Below are positions 23,740 to 31,729 of a stretch of 38,735 nt of DNA, in pieces (positions within the stretch are counted from its first letter, which is position 1; the number at the start of each line of letters is the position of its first letter). A program made the translations under genes and the position numbers. Where the stretch lies: positions 1-38,735 of the forward strand of contig NZ_BAGA01000062.1 in the NCBI RefSeq assembly GCF_000308595.1. The letters are read 5' to 3'. The stretch comes from Nocardia higoensis NBRC 100133 (GTDB lineage Bacteria > Actinomycetota > Actinomycetes > Mycobacteriales > Mycobacteriaceae). Below the pieces are notes generated by a model, which was given only the letters and a program-made list of their open reading frames with translations, ran no database searches and was not told the origin of the DNA.

Positions 23740-23827
23740 GACTGCGACAACTGATCGGCCTGCGCGGGTGTTCCCGGTCACGCCGAGTTCGGTGGACCGA
23801 ACTTTTCTCCACGCGTACCCTGAACAT

Positions 23828-24043
23828 ATGGCAACGGCTCACCATCCCACCGTCGACATCGCGGGCAGCGCGTGGCCGGTGTACAAGCTGGAGGCTGTGG
23901 TCGCCGGGCTGGCGATCGCGCTGGTACTCGGCCTGATGACCGGCTCGGCTCAGGTGGCGGTGCTGGCGGCGGCCGCCGTGGCGTCGGTGCGCGCGGCTTA
24001 CGCGGTGGCCTCGATCCGGTTCTCGCCGCCCATCCGGCACTGA
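23828..24043 (+). CDS. Small two-helix membrane protein
   Basis: A 71-residue protein with a short soluble start ([22 protein letters not shown]) and two hydrophobic segments (about 23-40 and 42-60) ending in a basic tail. I do not recognise the family. It is divergent from the Ddn-like gene across 88 bp. No ribosome binding site precedes the ATG, but TACCCT at 23815-23820 would be a -10 with transcription starting at or near the ATG, and TGGACC lies 16 bases further up as a weak -35. A leaderless message is therefore plausible. It converges on the LuxR-type gene with a 36-bp gap. Confidence 0.6.
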   Translation: MATAHHPTVDIAGSAWPVYKLEAVVAGLAIALVLGLMTGSAQVAVLAAAAVASVRAAYAVASIRFSPPIRH

Positions 24044-24079
24044 GGCCGTGCCGCCGATCCGCCACCGAGACGGTGACGG

Positions 24080-26755
24080 TCAGCCCGCGTCGAGCGCGAG
24101 TGCGGCCAGGTCGGCGCGGGAGGCGACGCCCAGCTTCGGATAGGCCTTGTAAAGGTGATGCCCCACCGTCCGCGGACTGAGAAACAGGTGCGCGGCGATA
24201 TCCCGGTTGGACATGCCCCGCGCGGCCAGCCGGACGATCTGCAGCTCCTGTGGCGTGAGGCCGGCCAGCGGCCCCGAACCGGACCGCGCGGTACCGCCTT
24301 CGCCGAGCGCTCCGAGTTCGACCTCGGCACGTTCCGACCAGGGGCGCGCGCCCAGTCCCGCGAAGATCTCCTGCGCACTGCGCAACTGCGCGCGCGCCTC
24401 GGTCTTGCGCCGGGCGCGGCGCAGCCATTCCCCGTACAGCAGGCGGGTGCGCGCTTCCTCGAACGGTCGCGGTTGCGCCCCGAGCGCGGCCTCGAACAGG
24501 TCCCCGGCCGCCCGCCCCTCGGTGAGCAGGGCCCGGCTCCGTTGCTCCAGGCCGCCGACCCAGGACTGTTCGCAGTCCCGGGCCCATGTGCTCAGCCGGG
24601 TGAGGGCCTCCTCGGCGAGTTCCCGGTCGCCGAGGCGGACGGCGGCTTCGATCAGATCCGGCAGCGAGCGCAGTCCGACGACCTGATGCCGCGCCGGCTC
24701 GACGGTGAGCGCGGTGAACCGGCCGACCGCCTCGTCCACCCGTCCGTGTCCGAGGGCCAGCATGCCCAGCGCGGCCTGGCACCAGGTGGCGCCCGCCGCG
24801 CCCGGCCCGCCGAACTCCTCCGCCAGCGCCTGTTCGACCGCGGCCGCGCACTCCTCGGCGCGCCCGCCGAGCGCGGCGAGATAGGCGAGGAACGCCGTCA
24901 ACTGGCTCACCCAGTGTTTCTGCCCGATGTCCCCGGCGATCCGCGCGCCCTCGGTCGCCAGGACGATCCCTTCGCCGGGCCGGCCCGAGAAAGTCTCCGC
25001 CTCGGCCAGGAAGAACAGCAGTGGCGGCAGCAACCCGATCCGGCCGTCCTCGCGGCACCGCCCGACGAGATCGGCCGCCAGGTCGCGGACCTGCTCGTCC
25101 TGCCCGGGCACCAGCCCGGCTCCGCACAGCAGCACGAGATCGCGCGGACTGCCGACCGCGTCGGCGGCTGCCCGCAGATCGCCCGCCGAGCGGCCGTGCA
25201 GTCCGGCGAGCAGTGAGCGCAGGAGCGGCGCGGACGGCTCGGCGGCGGCCGCGCTCAATGCGCCGAGGCGCGAAGCCGTCTGCGCCAGTTCGTCTTCCCC
25301 GAGGTACCAGGCGGCATGCGTGGCCTGGGTCAGGATGCGCGCGGCGAGGGAGGGCTGCCGGGTCGTCACGGCCTCGGCGGCAGCCAGCAATCGCCGGTGC
25401 GCCGCACGGTGTTCCCCGGTGCCGAATTCCGCGCTGCCGTGCACCAGTTCGAGCCGGGCCGACACCAGCGGGTCGGTGGTCAGCGCGCCTGCGCGCGCCG
25501 CGGCGTTGGCCGCGGACTCGAACAGCCCGGCCTCGGCCGCAGTTTCCGCGGCGAGGACCAGCCTGCGGACTCGCGCCTGCTGATCCGTGCTCAGCGCGGC
25601 CGCGCGTTCGTAGGCGGCGACGGCCCCGTGATGACCGTTGCGCAGGCGAGCCCGCTCGGCGGTGTCCTCCAGCGCGATCGCGACGCGCTCGTCGGGCCCG
25701 GTGGCCGCGCTCGCCCGATGCCAGGCGCGCAGATCGGCACGGTCGGGCTCGGTCATGGTGCGGGCGAGCGCGCGGTGCGCGGCCAGCCGGTCGCTCAACG
25801 GCGCGCCCCGATAGATCGCCGAGCGCAGCAGGGGATGCCGCAGCCGCAGGTGCCGGCCGTCGCCGGTGATCAGTCCGAGTTCCTCCGCGGGCCCCAGGTC
25901 CGCGGGCGTTGCCCCGAGCTCCGCCGCCGCGGCGAGCACGACGCCGGTCTCGGTGGTTCCGGCTGCCGCGGCCACCAGCAGCAATATCCTTGTCGCCGAC
26001 GGCAATCGGCTCACCTGACCGTGGAAGGCGACGTGCAGCCGCTGTGTCAACGGCAGCGGATTCGGTCCCTCGTCCGGTGCGCTCGCTGCCAGCACGGCGG
26101 GCAATTCCCGCAGTGCGAGTGGATTGCCCGCCGCCACGCCCAGGGCGCGCATCCGCAGATCCGGCGCCAGCCCGGGGGTGCGTTCGTCGAGCAGTGCGGC
26201 GGCCGATTCGTGCGGCAACGGGTCGACGACCAGTTCGGGCAGTCCGGGCGCGGGGAAATCCCCCGGCCCGTTGCGGGCGGCGAAGAGGATCACCACGCCC
26301 TCGGCGTCGAGTCGCCTGGCCGCGAAGAGCAGGGCTTCCGCGGTGGCGTGGTCCAGCCAGTGCGCATCGTCGATCAGGCACACCACCGGATGCTCGACGG
26401 CTTCCTCGGCGAGCAGCGACAGAACCGCGAGCCCGATGAGCAGCCGGTCGCCGGGCGCCCTTTCGCCGACCCCGAACGCCCCGAGCAGCGCCGCCCGCTG
26501 TCGTTCGGGCAGCCGCTCGATCAGCGCCGCGGCCGGACGAGCCAGCAGATGCAATGCGGCGAAGGGCAGTTCGGCCTCGGACTCCACCCCGGCGCTGCGG
26601 ACGGTCACCAACCCCTGCGCCGCCGCGTAGTCGAGCAGCGCGGTCTTGCCGACGCCGGGCTCCCCGCGCAGCACCAGCACCCCGCTGCGCCCGGCGCGCG
26701 CATCGGCCAGCAGCCGGTCGATGCGCGCCTGCTCGCTCTCGCGTCCGTACAGCAC
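24080..26755 (-). CDS. Large LuxR-family (LAL) transcriptional regulator
   Basis: An 891-residue regulator. The N-terminal ATPase has Walker A GEPGVGKT (31-38) and Walker B VVCLIDDAHWLD (about 122-133). A long helical TPR-like middle follows. A C-terminal LuxR helix-turn-helix (about 830-888) reads LTPQELQIVRLAARGMSNRDIAAHLFLSPRTVGHHL in overlapping parts. This is the MalT/LAL architecture, in which ATP and an effector promote multimer formation. The GTG at 26755 begins right at the ATPase domain (MLYGRESEQ). It is divergent from the SnoaL-like/membrane gene pair across 131 bp, so that pair is its likeliest target; the gap contains the palindrome AAGTACTT (26793-26800). Confidence 0.92.
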   Translation of the reverse strand: MLYGRESEQARIDRLLADARAGRSGVLVLRGEPGVGKTALLDYAAAQGLVTVRSAGVESEAELPFAALHLLARPAAALIERLPERQRAALLGAFGVGERAPGDRLLIGLAVLSLLAEEAVEHPVVCLIDDAHWLDHATAEALLFAARRLDAEGVVILFAARNGPGDFPAPGLPELVVDPLPHESAAALLDERTPGLAPDLRMRALGVAAGNPLALRELPAVLAASAPDEGPNPLPLTQRLHVAFHGQVSRLPSATRILLLVAAAAGTTETGVVLAAAAELGATPADLGPAEELGLITGDGRHLRLRHPLLRSAIYRGAPLSDRLAAHRALARTMTEPDRADLRAWHRASAATGPDERVAIALEDTAERARLRNGHHGAVAAYERAAALSTDQQARVRRLVLAAETAAEAGLFESAANAAARAGALTTDPLVSARLELVHGSAEFGTGEHRAAHRRLLAAAEAVTTRQPSLAARILTQATHAAWYLGEDELAQTASRLGALSAAAAEPSAPLLRSLLAGLHGRSAGDLRAAADAVGSPRDLVLLCGAGLVPGQDEQVRDLAADLVGRCREDGRIGLLPPLLFFLAEAETFSGRPGEGIVLATEGARIAGDIGQKHWVSQLTAFLAYLAALGGRAEECAAAVEQALAEEFGGPGAAGATWCQAALGMLALGHGRVDEAVGRFTALTVEPARHQVVGLRSLPDLIEAAVRLGDRELAEEALTRLSTWARDCEQSWVGGLEQRSRALLTEGRAAGDLFEAALGAQPRPFEEARTRLLYGEWLRRARRKTEARAQLRSAQEIFAGLGARPWSERAEVELGALGEGGTARSGSGPLAGLTPQELQIVRLAARGMSNRDIAAHLFLSPRTVGHHLYKAYPKLGVASRADLAALALDAG

Positions 26756-26886
26756 CGGTTCACCGTAACCGGCTACTTACCGCACGACCGAAAAGTACTT
26801 ATGAGCGACAGATTCGGCGACCCCCTCCGCACCCATACCGTTTCTCCCGTACCCACCGATGAACCCCCCGATCCGAGGAGAACACC

Positions 26887-27243
26887 ATGAACGACCTGGT
26901 CGCGCAGTACCTGGAGATCTGGAACACCACCGACGCCGCGGCCCGCCGAGCGGCCATCGCCCGCGTCTTCACCGACACCCCCGGCTACGTCGACCCCCTG
27001 ATGGACGTCACCGGTCGCGAAGCCATCGACGCCGGCATCGCGGCGGTGCAGGCGCAGTTCCCCGGGCTGGTCTTCCGGTTGGCGGGCCCCGTCGACGCCC
27101 ACCACGACCAGGTGCGTTTCACCTGGGAACTCGGTCCCGCCGACGGCGAGGCGCTGATCGTCGGCTTCGACGTCGCGGTGCTGTCGCAGGGCCGGATCGA
27201 CCGTGTCTACGGCTTCCTCGACAAGGTGCCCGCCACCGCCTGA
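26887..27243 (+). CDS. SnoaL-like/NTF2-fold protein
   Basis: A 118-residue cone-shaped NTF2-fold protein. MNDLVAQYLEIWNTTDAAARRAAI is the first helix pair, YVDPLMDVTGREAI the typical SnoaL-like continuation, and FDVAVLSQGRIDRVYGFLD the final strands. Members include small cyclases, isomerases and ligand binders; no catalytic residue here fixes a reaction. AGGAGA seven bases before the ATG is a strong ribosome binding site. It is co-transcribed with the next gene (32-bp gap). Confidence 0.88.
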   Translation: MNDLVAQYLEIWNTTDAAARRAAIARVFTDTPGYVDPLMDVTGREAIDAGIAAVQAQFPGLVFRLAGPVDAHHDQVRFTWELGPADGEALIVGFDVAVLSQGRIDRVYGFLDKVPATA

Positions 27244-27275
27244 CCCATACCGCCGCTTCCGGCAAGGAGACGATC

Positions 27276-27698
27276 ATGACCACCTCTGCTTCCGCGCACC
27301 GCCTGTCCGCGCTGCTCGACTCCGGCGACGGGCTGCTGCGCCTGTCCCTGCGCGCCGACGCACTCGTCACCGGCGTGAACGGCCTGGCCTATCTCGCCCT
27401 GTCGGCTCCGCTGGAGTCATTGCTCGGACTCGAGCGCGGTATCGCCCTCGGCATCGGCGCATTCCTGACCGTCTACGCCGTCGTCGTGACGATCGTCGGT
27501 CTGCCCGCCCGGATCAGTACCGCCGCGGTCCGCGTGGTGATCGGCGCGAACGCCGCCTGGGTCGTGCTGAGCCTGACAGCTGTCCTCGCTGGCGTCCTCG
27601 GACTCACCGTGGCGGGCGCGCTGTGGGCGGTCCTGCAGGCCGTGGTCGTGGGTGGTTTCGCCGCACTGCAATACCTGGGTCTGCGCAAGGCCGGGTGA
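27276..27698 (+). CDS. Four-helix membrane protein
   Basis: A 140-residue integral membrane protein with four hydrophobic segments (about 32-50, 56-76, 84-105, 110-133) after a soluble N-terminus. The pattern LRLSLRADALVTGVNGLAYLA resembles short conserved actinobacterial membrane proteins, but no function is known to me. AAGGAG precedes the ATG at 27276. It follows the SnoaL-like gene in an apparent two-gene operon facing the LAL regulator, and a hairpin follows. Confidence 0.82.
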   Translation: MTTSASAHRLSALLDSGDGLLRLSLRADALVTGVNGLAYLALSAPLESLLGLERGIALGIGAFLTVYAVVVTIVGLPARISTAAVRVVIGANAAWVVLSLTAVLAGVLGLTVAGALWAVLQAVVVGGFAALQYLGLRKAG

Positions 27699-27707
27699 GT
27701 CCTGCCG

Positions 27708-27748
27708 CCGCCGGGTACGGTCCGTGTCGTCCGGGCCGCACCCGGCGG
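27708..27748 (+). terminator. Possible terminator after the SnoaL/membrane operon
   Basis: CCGCCGGGT (27708-27716) pairs with ACCCGGCGG (27740-27748), a 9-bp stem with a 23-nt loop, ten bases past the stop. The remaining sequence to 27872 shows no gene. Confidence 0.4.
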
Positions 27749-27872
27749 TGGTGTACAGCCCTGCTCACGCAGGTGGAGCGCGCCTGCTGTCGATACGGGC
27801 CCGGGCGCGTCAGGATGATTCGAGTAGCCGGGTACGCGCGATTCCGACAACGGCCGGACGGAGACTCGAAGC

Positions 27873-29144
27873 ATGAAACGCCTGGTGGTGTGCTGCGACG
27901 GCACATGGAAGGCCGAGAACAGCAGCACGGTGTCCAATATCGTCAAGATCGCGCAGACCGTGCGGAGGGAGGCGCCGGGCCCGGGCGGCTCGCGCCTGCG
28001 TCAGCAGGTCATCTACATCTCCGGCCCCGGCGCCCGAGGATTCACCGCCGACCGCCTGATCGGTGGCGCGTTCGGTCTCGGCCTGGAGGCCAACCTGTCC
28101 GCCGCCTACTGGCAGCTGGCTGTCAACTGGGAACCCGGCGACGAGATCTTCGTCTTCGGTTTCAGCCGCGGCGCCTACACCGCGCGCAGCCTGGTCGGAC
28201 TCATCGACCGCATCGGGATGATGACCCCGCGGTCGATGATCGCCGGGCACTACCCGACCGCGCTGAGGATGTATCGCCGGCTCGGGGGCAAGCGGCTGCG
28301 CAACCGGAAACCGCCGCCGACGGAGGAGGAGTGGGCGGATTTCCGGGCCGCGCACAGCCGACGGGCTCCGGTCGACTTCCTCGGCGTGTTCGACACCGTC
28401 GGTGCGCTCGGCGTCCCCGGCATCACCTCCTGGCGGCACAGCTTCCACGACGTCAATCTCTCGGAATGGGTGCTGTGCGCCCGGCAGGCGCTCGCCCTCG
28501 ACGAACGCAGGCGAAATTTCGAACCCTGCCTGTGGCAGGTGCCGGTGTCGCTGCACGTCGAACACCACCGGATCAAACCTCGCGGCCGTCGCGCCCGCGT
28601 CGAGCAGGTCTGGTTCGCCGGCGTGCACAGCGACATCGGCGGTGGTTACGAGGAGTGCGGACTGTCCGACGCCACCTTCCGATGGATGGTCGCCGAGGCG
28701 CGCGCGGAAGGACTGGCATTCGACGACGGCCTCATCGAATGCCTGACCGGTCGCTGCGCCGAGGTGGAGAATCACGCGATGTTGCACGATTCGCTCGGCC
28801 CCGGCTACCGGGTGCTCAACGTGGCGCGCACCCTGCGCGCACTGGGCAACCGGCACAGCCGCTTCTACCGGGACTCCTCGCGCAAACCGGTGGTCGAAGG
28901 CGACCACGGGGTGCGCCTGGCCTCGACGGTCACCGCCGACCCGAACTACCTGCCCGGCAACCTGCGCCGCTGGCGTGCCGAACTCGGCGGGCAGATCCCG
29001 GCCGAGCTCATCGAACCCATCCCGCCGAGCCCCGGCGACCTCCCGCCGGACGGAGAAAGGGGGCCACGACAGATTCCGCACAACGCCCGGCTGCTCGCCA
29101 CGGGGAGCAGCCCGACGGAAGCCGTACCACGCCGAAAGCCCTGA
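27873..29144 (+). CDS. DUF2235 alpha/beta hydrolase (Tle1-like phospholipase domain)
   Basis: A 423-residue DUF2235 protein. It opens with MKRLVVCCDGTWKAENSSTVSNIVKI, the hallmark start of the family. FVFGFSRGAYTARSL carries the nucleophile elbow GFSRGA with Ser98, FLGVFDTVGALGVP supplies the probable acidic residue, and VWFAGVHSDIGGGY supplies the probable catalytic His. The family includes the Tle1 type VI secretion phospholipases, but cytoplasmic housekeeping members are common. No signal peptide, toxin-delivery domain or immunity gene is seen. GGAG lies nine bases before the ATG. The last 50 residues are Pro/Arg-rich and may be disordered. Phospholipase activity is inferred from the fold only. 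Confidence 0.88.
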   Translation: MKRLVVCCDGTWKAENSSTVSNIVKIAQTVRREAPGPGGSRLRQQVIYISGPGARGFTADRLIGGAFGLGLEANLSAAYWQLAVNWEPGDEIFVFGFSRGAYTARSLVGLIDRIGMMTPRSMIAGHYPTALRMYRRLGGKRLRNRKPPPTEEEWADFRAAHSRRAPVDFLGVFDTVGALGVPGITSWRHSFHDVNLSEWVLCARQALALDERRRNFEPCLWQVPVSLHVEHHRIKPRGRRARVEQVWFAGVHSDIGGGYEECGLSDATFRWMVAEARAEGLAFDDGLIECLTGRCAEVENHAMLHDSLGPGYRVLNVARTLRALGNRHSRFYRDSSRKPVVEGDHGVRLASTVTADPNYLPGNLRRWRAELGGQIPAELIEPIPPSPGDLPPDGERGPRQIPHNARLLATGSSPTEAVPRRKP

Positions 29145-29289
29145 CCACGCGTCTCCGACGGCACGCGCGTTCGAAACCGCGGCTCGGGCAACGACGCCCG
29201 TACACGGGATCGAATCCGCAGCCGAGAACGATCATCGATCCTGCTCAACGGAGAGCGGGCTCGCTCACGGCTCGGATCGCGCACCGCGT

Positions 29290-31722
29290 TCAGCGCACGA
29301 GCAGTGCGACGGGCAGTCGCGCGAAGATCTGCTCGATCCGGGTCCGCCCCTGGAAGGTGTGCCCGGTCAGCCGGTCGGTCCACGCACCCGCGGGCAGATC
29401 GACTGCCGTATCGCCCCAGCCGCTCTCGGCCAGTCCCACGCTGTGCCGGGTGACCAGCACCACCACCTCCGGCGGCTCGCCGACCCGGCCGCGGGCATAG
29501 CCGACCACCCGCTCGGACTGCTCGCCGGTGGCGTACATCGGCAGGTAGGAGCCGCCGACGAAGCATTCCGGGCGCTCCCGGCGCAGCCACAGCGAGTAGG
29601 CGACCACCCACATCTTCGCCGCGCCGGAGGTGTCCAATGCCGGTGTGCCGGTAAGCGATTGCAGCATGCCCGTACGTGCGGGGAAGTCGACCGGACGGCG
29701 GTTGTCCGGGTCGACCAGCGAGTCCTCCCACAGCTCGCAGCCCTGGTACACGTCGGGAATGCCGGGTCCGCACAACTGCAACAACTTCTGCGCCAGCGAA
29801 TCCGACCAGGCGTGCTGGGCCAGATCGTGGGTGAGGTCGCTGAGCTGCGAGCCCACCGGGCCGTCGATCACCGCGTCCAGCCACACGTGCACGGCGGTCT
29901 CGAACTCGGTGTCCGGATCCTCCCACGAGGTGCGCAGACCGGCTTCGCGAATCGCTTTCGTCGTGTACATGTGCAGCCGCTCGCGCAGCCCCGACACCGA
30001 CGACGCGGGCCGCCCGTCGGCGGGCCACACCCCGAACATGTTCTGCAGCAACATCAACGCGGTCGCGCCGTCCGGCGGCGGCGTCTGGTCCAGCCAGGAT
30101 TCCACCGACTTCGCCCAGGTCCCCGCCACTTGCGAGAGCACCCCGATCCGTGCCCGAACATCCTCGCCGCGCTTGGTGTCGTGCGTGGACAGCGTCGTCA
30201 TGCCGGCGGGCCAGCGCCGCACGCGCTCGATATTGGCGAGATGGAACTCGTTCACCGAATGCCCGAAGCGCGCCGGGTTCCCGCCCACCTCCTGCAGCGA
30301 CACCAGTCGGGCGGCGCGGTAGAACATGGTGTCCTCCACCGCTTTCGCGGTCATGGCGCCGCACACCTGCTCGAACCGGGTGGCCGCCTCCCCGCCGACC
30401 GCGAGCGCTCGGACGAGCACCTTCAGCGGCGCGCTCAGTTCGCTGTTGCGCCGCTCGACCTCCGCGATCACCGCGCCGGTCATCCCGGCCAGCGGCGTGT
30501 AGTCGGCCCGGTACACCGGCATGAAGGCCAGCACCTCGATCGCGGCGTTGGTCAGCGCCAGCGTGTCGAAGGAATCCGCGGCCGCGTCCTGCTTGATCGC
30601 GACCACCAGCCTGCGTAGTTCCGGAGCCAGAATGTTCTCCGCCACCGCCCTTTTGATGCGGTGCTCGGTCTCGCCGATCCAGGCCCGGTCGCTGCCGTGC
30701 CCGGCGAAGCGGCGTGACAGCTCGGTCAGCGCCTGCTCGCCCTTCGGGTCGATGAGCACTCCGCCGATCCAGGCCAGCGCGTCGTAGCCGGTGGTGCCGT
30801 CCACCGGCAGTGTCGGGTCGAGCGGTTCCCGGTTGGCGAGGATCTTCTCCACCAGCAGCAACCGGTCCGGTCCGATCAGCTGCCGCAGCCGGGTCAGATA
30901 CCCGGCGGGATCGGACAGGCCGTCCGGATGATCCACCCGCACACCGTCGATGAGATCGTGCTCGCACCACGCGGCCAGCTCCCGATGGGTGACGTCGAAG
31001 ACTTCGCGGTCCTCCTGGCGCAGCGCGGCCAGCGTGCTCACCGCGAAGAAGCGGCGGTAGGTGCACACCCCCGCCTTCCAGCTGACCAGGCGGTAGTGCT
31101 GACGGTCGTGGATGCGCAGCGGATTGTCGCCGTCGGTGCCCGGCGCGATCGGGAAGCGCAGATCGTGCAACGCCAGCATGGGTTCGGGTCCGGAACGGTC
31201 CACCGTGAGTGCGGCCGGATCGTTCTCGTTGGCCAGTACCGGCAGCGCCAGCCGCCCGCCCGCGCCGTTGCCCGGGCTCCAGTCGATGTCGAAGAACCGC
31301 GCGAACGCCGACTCCCGGCCGTTCCGCAGCACATCCCACCACCACGGGTTCTGCCGCGGATCGGCGACGCCGACGTGATTGGGCACCAGGTCGACGATCA
31401 GCCCCATGCCGCGGGTGCGGACCTCGTCGGCGAGCGCTTTGAGCCCGAGCGGACCGCCCAGTGCAGCCGACACGGTGGTCGGATCGGTCACGTCGTAGCC
31501 GTGCGTGGAGCCGCGCGCTGCGGTCAGGATGGGGGACAGGTACAGGTGCGAGATACCCAGCTGTTGCAGATATTCCGCGATCGCGCGGGCGTCGGCGAAG
31601 GTCAGCGCGTCCGGGCGTAGTTGCAGCCGATAGGTGCTGCGCACCGGGGTCTGCCTGGCCGCGCGCCCGGGGACGGCGGCGTCGGGGCGGGAGGTGAGTT
31701 CGGGAGTTTCGGGCAGAGTCAT
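29290..31722 (-). CDS. treY: Malto-oligosyltrehalose synthase
   Basis: An 810-residue GH13 isomerase that turns the reducing-end alpha-1,4 bond of maltodextrin into the alpha,alpha-1,1 bond of trehalose. STYRLQLRPDALTFADA and ISHLYLSPILTAARGSTHGYDV are the TreY start. VDLVPNHVGV, GVRVDHPDGLSDP (nucleophile Asp264), LVEKILA (acid Glu292) and LSTHDTKRGEDVRAR are the four catalytic regions. The frame opens at 31947 inside treX, but the ATG at 31722 gives the family start and leaves a 7-bp gap after the treX stop, so the two are co-transcribed. No terminator is evident in the 145-bp gap to the convergent DUF2235 gene. Confidence 0.95.
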   Translation of the reverse strand: MTLPETPELTSRPDAAVPGRAARQTPVRSTYRLQLRPDALTFADARAIAEYLQQLGISHLYLSPILTAARGSTHGYDVTDPTTVSAALGGPLGLKALADEVRTRGMGLIVDLVPNHVGVADPRQNPWWWDVLRNGRESAFARFFDIDWSPGNGAGGRLALPVLANENDPAALTVDRSGPEPMLALHDLRFPIAPGTDGDNPLRIHDRQHYRLVSWKAGVCTYRRFFAVSTLAALRQEDREVFDVTHRELAAWCEHDLIDGVRVDHPDGLSDPAGYLTRLRQLIGPDRLLLVEKILANREPLDPTLPVDGTTGYDALAWIGGVLIDPKGEQALTELSRRFAGHGSDRAWIGETEHRIKRAVAENILAPELRRLVVAIKQDAAADSFDTLALTNAAIEVLAFMPVYRADYTPLAGMTGAVIAEVERRNSELSAPLKVLVRALAVGGEAATRFEQVCGAMTAKAVEDTMFYRAARLVSLQEVGGNPARFGHSVNEFHLANIERVRRWPAGMTTLSTHDTKRGEDVRARIGVLSQVAGTWAKSVESWLDQTPPPDGATALMLLQNMFGVWPADGRPASSVSGLRERLHMYTTKAIREAGLRTSWEDPDTEFETAVHVWLDAVIDGPVGSQLSDLTHDLAQHAWSDSLAQKLLQLCGPGIPDVYQGCELWEDSLVDPDNRRPVDFPARTGMLQSLTGTPALDTSGAAKMWVVAYSLWLRRERPECFVGGSYLPMYATGEQSERVVGYARGRVGEPPEVVVLVTRHSVGLAESGWGDTAVDLPAGAWTDRLTGHTFQGRTRIEQIFARLPVALLVR

Positions 31723-31729
31723 GGACGTG

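Noticed and set aside
27873..29144. DUF2235 protein as a type VI secretion effector
   Set aside because: No secretion, Vgr/PAAR or immunity gene nearby and the organism type is Gram-positive.
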